In this document: in pieces, positions 39,914 to 41,753 of the stretch
How the letters are laid out: each line of letters opens with the position of its first letter
How positions within the stretch are numbered: position 1 is the first letter of the stretch
DNA from: CAYWKU01 sp964459325
Lineage (GTDB): Bacteria > RBG-13-61-14 > CAYWKU01
Length of the DNA: 41,753 bases
NCBI GenBank assembly: GCA_964459325.1
Contig: CAYWKU010000031.1
Location: forward strand, 1 to 41,753
Direction of reading: 5' to 3'
Notes under the pieces: model-generated
What the model saw: the letters and a program-made list of their open reading frames with translations, nothing else
Told to the model about the DNA's origin: nothing
The model's database searches: none
Position numbers and translations under genes: made by a program

Positions 39914-41329
39914 ATGGACAGCGATGCCGATACCATAGCAGCCGTAGCCACGCCTCCCGGTGAAGGGGGAGTGGCCAAGGTGCGAATAAGCGGCCCCCAG
40001 GCCGGAAATATCGCAAGGAAAATATGGCAAAAACCGGGCGGGCAGGCTCCGTCGGAGTTTGAAACCCACAGGGCTTACTACGGCCACGTGCTGGCCCCCG
40101 ACTCCGGCGAAGTGATTGACGACGTTATTCTGCTTTACTTCGCAACGGGGAAATCGTATACGGGCGACGAGGTGGTGGAGATAGATTGCCACGGCGGCCC
40201 GTTCATATCCCGGAGGGTGCTGGAGGCCGCCCTGGCGTGGGGAGCCCGACCCGCCGGGCCGGGGGAATTCACCCGACGGGCGTTCCTGGCCGGAAAGATG
40301 GACCTGGCGCAGGCGGAAGCGGTGGCGGACCTGATAGCCGCCTCCGGCGACCGGGAGCTTGCAAATGCCCGCATGCAGCTCGAAGGCGCACTCAGCGGCA
40401 AGGTCAACAAGGCGGCGGGAAACCTGACGGAAGCACTTGCCGAAGTGGAAAGCAGGATAGATTTCCCCGACGAGGAAGACATAAGCGCTTTGCCGGTGGA
40501 AAAGCTGAAAGGCCTGCTGAACTCATCGAAGGGTGAGCTCGATGAGTTGGCCTCGGGATACCGGGAAGGACGGGTGCTGAAGGAAGGCTACCGGCTCATA
40601 CTCGTCGGACGGCCGAACGTGGGCAAATCCAGCCTGCTCAATTGTTTGCTCGGCGCCGACCGGGCTATTGTTACGCAAGAGCCGGGCGCCACTCGGGATA
40701 TTATCGAGGAGCGGGTGGTTTGGAAGGGCGTCCCCTTCCTCCTGGTGGATACCGCCGGCATACGGTACGCGCCGCTCGGCAGCCCCGAGCAGTTGGCGGC
40801 CGAGCTGAGCCGGGGCAGGGCCGAAAGTATCGCCTCCGACCCGGCGGGTGGAGTCTTGTTAACCATGTTGGATGTATCGGAAAATTTGCAGGATGAAGAC
40901 CTGGAAGTGCTCGAGCTTGCCCGGAAGGCGCCCCACCTGCTTATCTTCAATAAGTGCGATTTAGAGCAAAAATTCGAGCGGGCCGACCTGCCGGAGCCGT
41001 GGCGAGATGAAAAGGCCCTCCATATTTCGGCTCTCACCGGCGAGGGTATTCCGGAGCTGGTGGAGAGATTGATTGAGTTTCGCTCACAAACCGGGGGCCT
41101 ATCGAAAAGCGAGGGCTACCTGGCGAGCTCCGCCCGGCATTACGCGTCGGTAAAAAGGTCGCTGGAGGCGCTTGAGAGAGCGTTGACGACTGTGGAAGAA
41201 GGACAGCCTCACGAGATTATCGCGCTGGAGTTGAGGCTGGCGCGGGCGGCGCTGAACGAAATCATCGGCGCCGCCGGTGTGGAAGATGTCCTTGATATAA
41301 TTTTCTCCCGATTCTGCGTCGGGAAATAA
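39914..41329 (+). CDS. mnmE: tRNA modification GTPase MnmE
   Basis: 471 residues. The N-terminal folate-binding domain has DTIAAVATPPGEGGVAKVRISG, GEVIDDVILLYF and SYTGDEVVEIDCHGG. The G domain is inserted in a helical domain: G1 GRPNVGKSSLLN, G2 in GATRDIIEE, G3 DTAGIR and G4 NKCD. The C-terminal FCVGK holds the catalytic Cys. With MnmG it adds the 5-(carboxymethyl)aminomethyl group to wobble uridine 34. The segment after DTAGIR (YAPLGSPEQLAAELSRGRAESIASDPAGG) departs from the usual RxTxxxxExxGIxRS pattern, so the K-loop/switch II region may work differently. No mnmG is in the window. Confidence 0.95.
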   Translation: MDSDADTIAAVATPPGEGGVAKVRISGPQAGNIARKIWQKPGGQAPSEFETHRAYYGHVLAPDSGEVIDDVILLYFATGKSYTGDEVVEIDCHGGPFISRRVLEAALAWGARPAGPGEFTRRAFLAGKMDLAQAEAVADLIAASGDRELANARMQLEGALSGKVNKAAGNLTEALAEVESRIDFPDEEDISALPVEKLKGLLNSSKGELDELASGYREGRVLKEGYRLILVGRPNVGKSSLLNCLLGADRAIVTQEPGATRDIIEERVVWKGVPFLLVDTAGIRYAPLGSPEQLAAELSRGRAESIASDPAGGVLLTMLDVSENLQDEDLEVLELARKAPHLLIFNKCDLEQKFERADLPEPWRDEKALHISALTGEGIPELVERLIEFRSQTGGLSKSEGYLASSARHYASVKRSLEALERALTTVEEGQPHEIIALELRLARAALNEIIGAAGVEDVLDIIFSRFCVGK

Positions 41330-41379
41330 TGTCGTTCTTTGTATGGCGATGAGACAGTTATCCGATACTCCCCATTTGG

Positions 41380-41408
41380 TTGAAAAGAGATGAGAAATTT
41401 GGTATATA
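41380..41408 (+). promoter_or_regulatory. Promoter of the methyltransferase gene
   Basis: TTGAAA (41380-41385), a 17-nt spacer and TATATA (41403-41408). Transcription would start near 41415, about 20 nt before GTG 41436. Confidence 0.65.
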
Positions 41409-41435
41409 GGTATAAATTTCGTCCAAGGAGTTTTC

Positions 41436-41753
41436 GTGGCAACTAAAAGAAAAAAGTGCGAACCTTTAATTTTTGACAATAAAGCAGTTAAAAGGCTTTA
41501 TAAGAGGGATAATCTTCATATATTAGAGGAGTTAAGCAAAGATATGGAAGTTTGCGGTCGAGTTAACCTTATTTATATTGACCCCCCGTTTGGAACCGGG
41601 CAGGATTTTAGCGTTTCCGAGGGAAGATATTCGACTATTAGTCGTTCTCAAGGGGGAGATTCTGCGTATAAGGATAACTTAAGAGGGGAAAAATATCTCG
41701 AATTTCTGAAACCGAGATTGGAACTAATGAGGGAAATTCTCTCCGATACCGGT
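41436..41753 (+). CDS. DNA adenine methyltransferase, N-terminal part (runs off the window)
   Basis: The first 106 codons of a gene cut by the window edge. GTG 41436 is preceded by AAGGAG with 5-nt spacing. The product starts MATKRKKCEPLIFDNKAVKR and holds LYKRDNLHILEEL. Motif IV follows: LIYIDPPFGTGQDF, the catalytic DPPF of beta-class N6-adenine methyltransferases (type III Mod or orphan enzymes). The segment ending EYL-like KYLEFLKPRLELMREILSDTG is typical for the family. Codons are visibly AT-richer than in mnmE. It has its own promoter, suggesting a transferred restriction-modification or defence gene. Confidence 0.82.
   Translation, partial: MATKRKKCEPLIFDNKAVKRLYKRDNLHILEELSKDMEVCGRVNLIYIDPPFGTGQDFSVSEGRYSTISRSQGGDSAYKDNLRGEKYLEFLKPRLELMREILSDTG

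Overview
The window reads as one stretch of chromosome from an uncultured, probably anaerobic bacterium with a Gram-negative type envelope and moderately GC-rich DNA. The clues are an NfnAB-type ferredoxin/NAD(P) transhydrogenase, two chemoreceptors, SppA, UppP, and many large membrane proteins with extracytoplasmic domains. Housekeeping blocks are in familiar bacterial orders: rpsP-khpA-rimM-trmD-rplS and gap-pgk-tpiA-secG-tRNA-Leu-mnmE. I cannot assign a phylum from the sequence alone. Gene density is high, and many genes overlap by 1-30 nt or abut.

Region 1 (1-17375) is mainly an envelope/glycosylation neighbourhood. It holds a membrane-anchored sulfatase-fold enzyme, a YfhO-like membrane protein, endonuclease V, a GT-C membrane protein on the minus strand, and a tight plus-strand operon. 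That operon runs: GT2 of the polyprenyl-phosphate-sugar synthase type, a possible 41-aa protein, two unknown membrane proteins, and a TMTC-like GT-C protein with C-terminal TPRs. After it come a lidless Hsp70 and a second sulfatase-fold protein with an N-terminal multi-span membrane domain. Three different proteins here appear to carry one and the same extracytoplasmic beta-rich module. Both sulfatase-fold enzymes have Thr where true sulfatases have the Cys/Ser that becomes formylglycine. Together the genes suggest lipid-linked sugar synthesis and transfer to surface proteins or glycans.

Region 2 (17545-21889) is the S16/KH/RimM/TrmD/L19 translation operon. Directly behind it lies a Rad50/YhaN-like ATPase whose coiled coil is interrupted by a transmembrane hairpin instead of a zinc hook.

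Region 3 (22063-27362) has two paralogous six-span methyl-accepting proteins. They are separated by a 148-bp MITE-like element whose inverted twin lies at 220-367; both copies are flanked by CTAA direct repeats. A small conserved-looking hypothetical gene follows.

Region 4 (27557-35004, mostly minus strand) carries nfnA-nfnB, a tiny zinc-ribbon gene with its own strong promoter, a two-block pentapeptide-repeat protein, a tandem array of palindromic hairpins, an M29-type metallopeptidase and SppA.

Region 5 (35106-41329, plus strand) carries uppP, glycolysis (gap-pgk-tpiA), secG, tRNA-Leu(GAG) and mnmE. A probable attenuator lies in front of mnmE, and a relic of a second tpiA 3' end lies behind tpiA. 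The window ends inside an AT-richer DNA methyltransferase gene, probably the edge of a restriction-modification or other defence locus.
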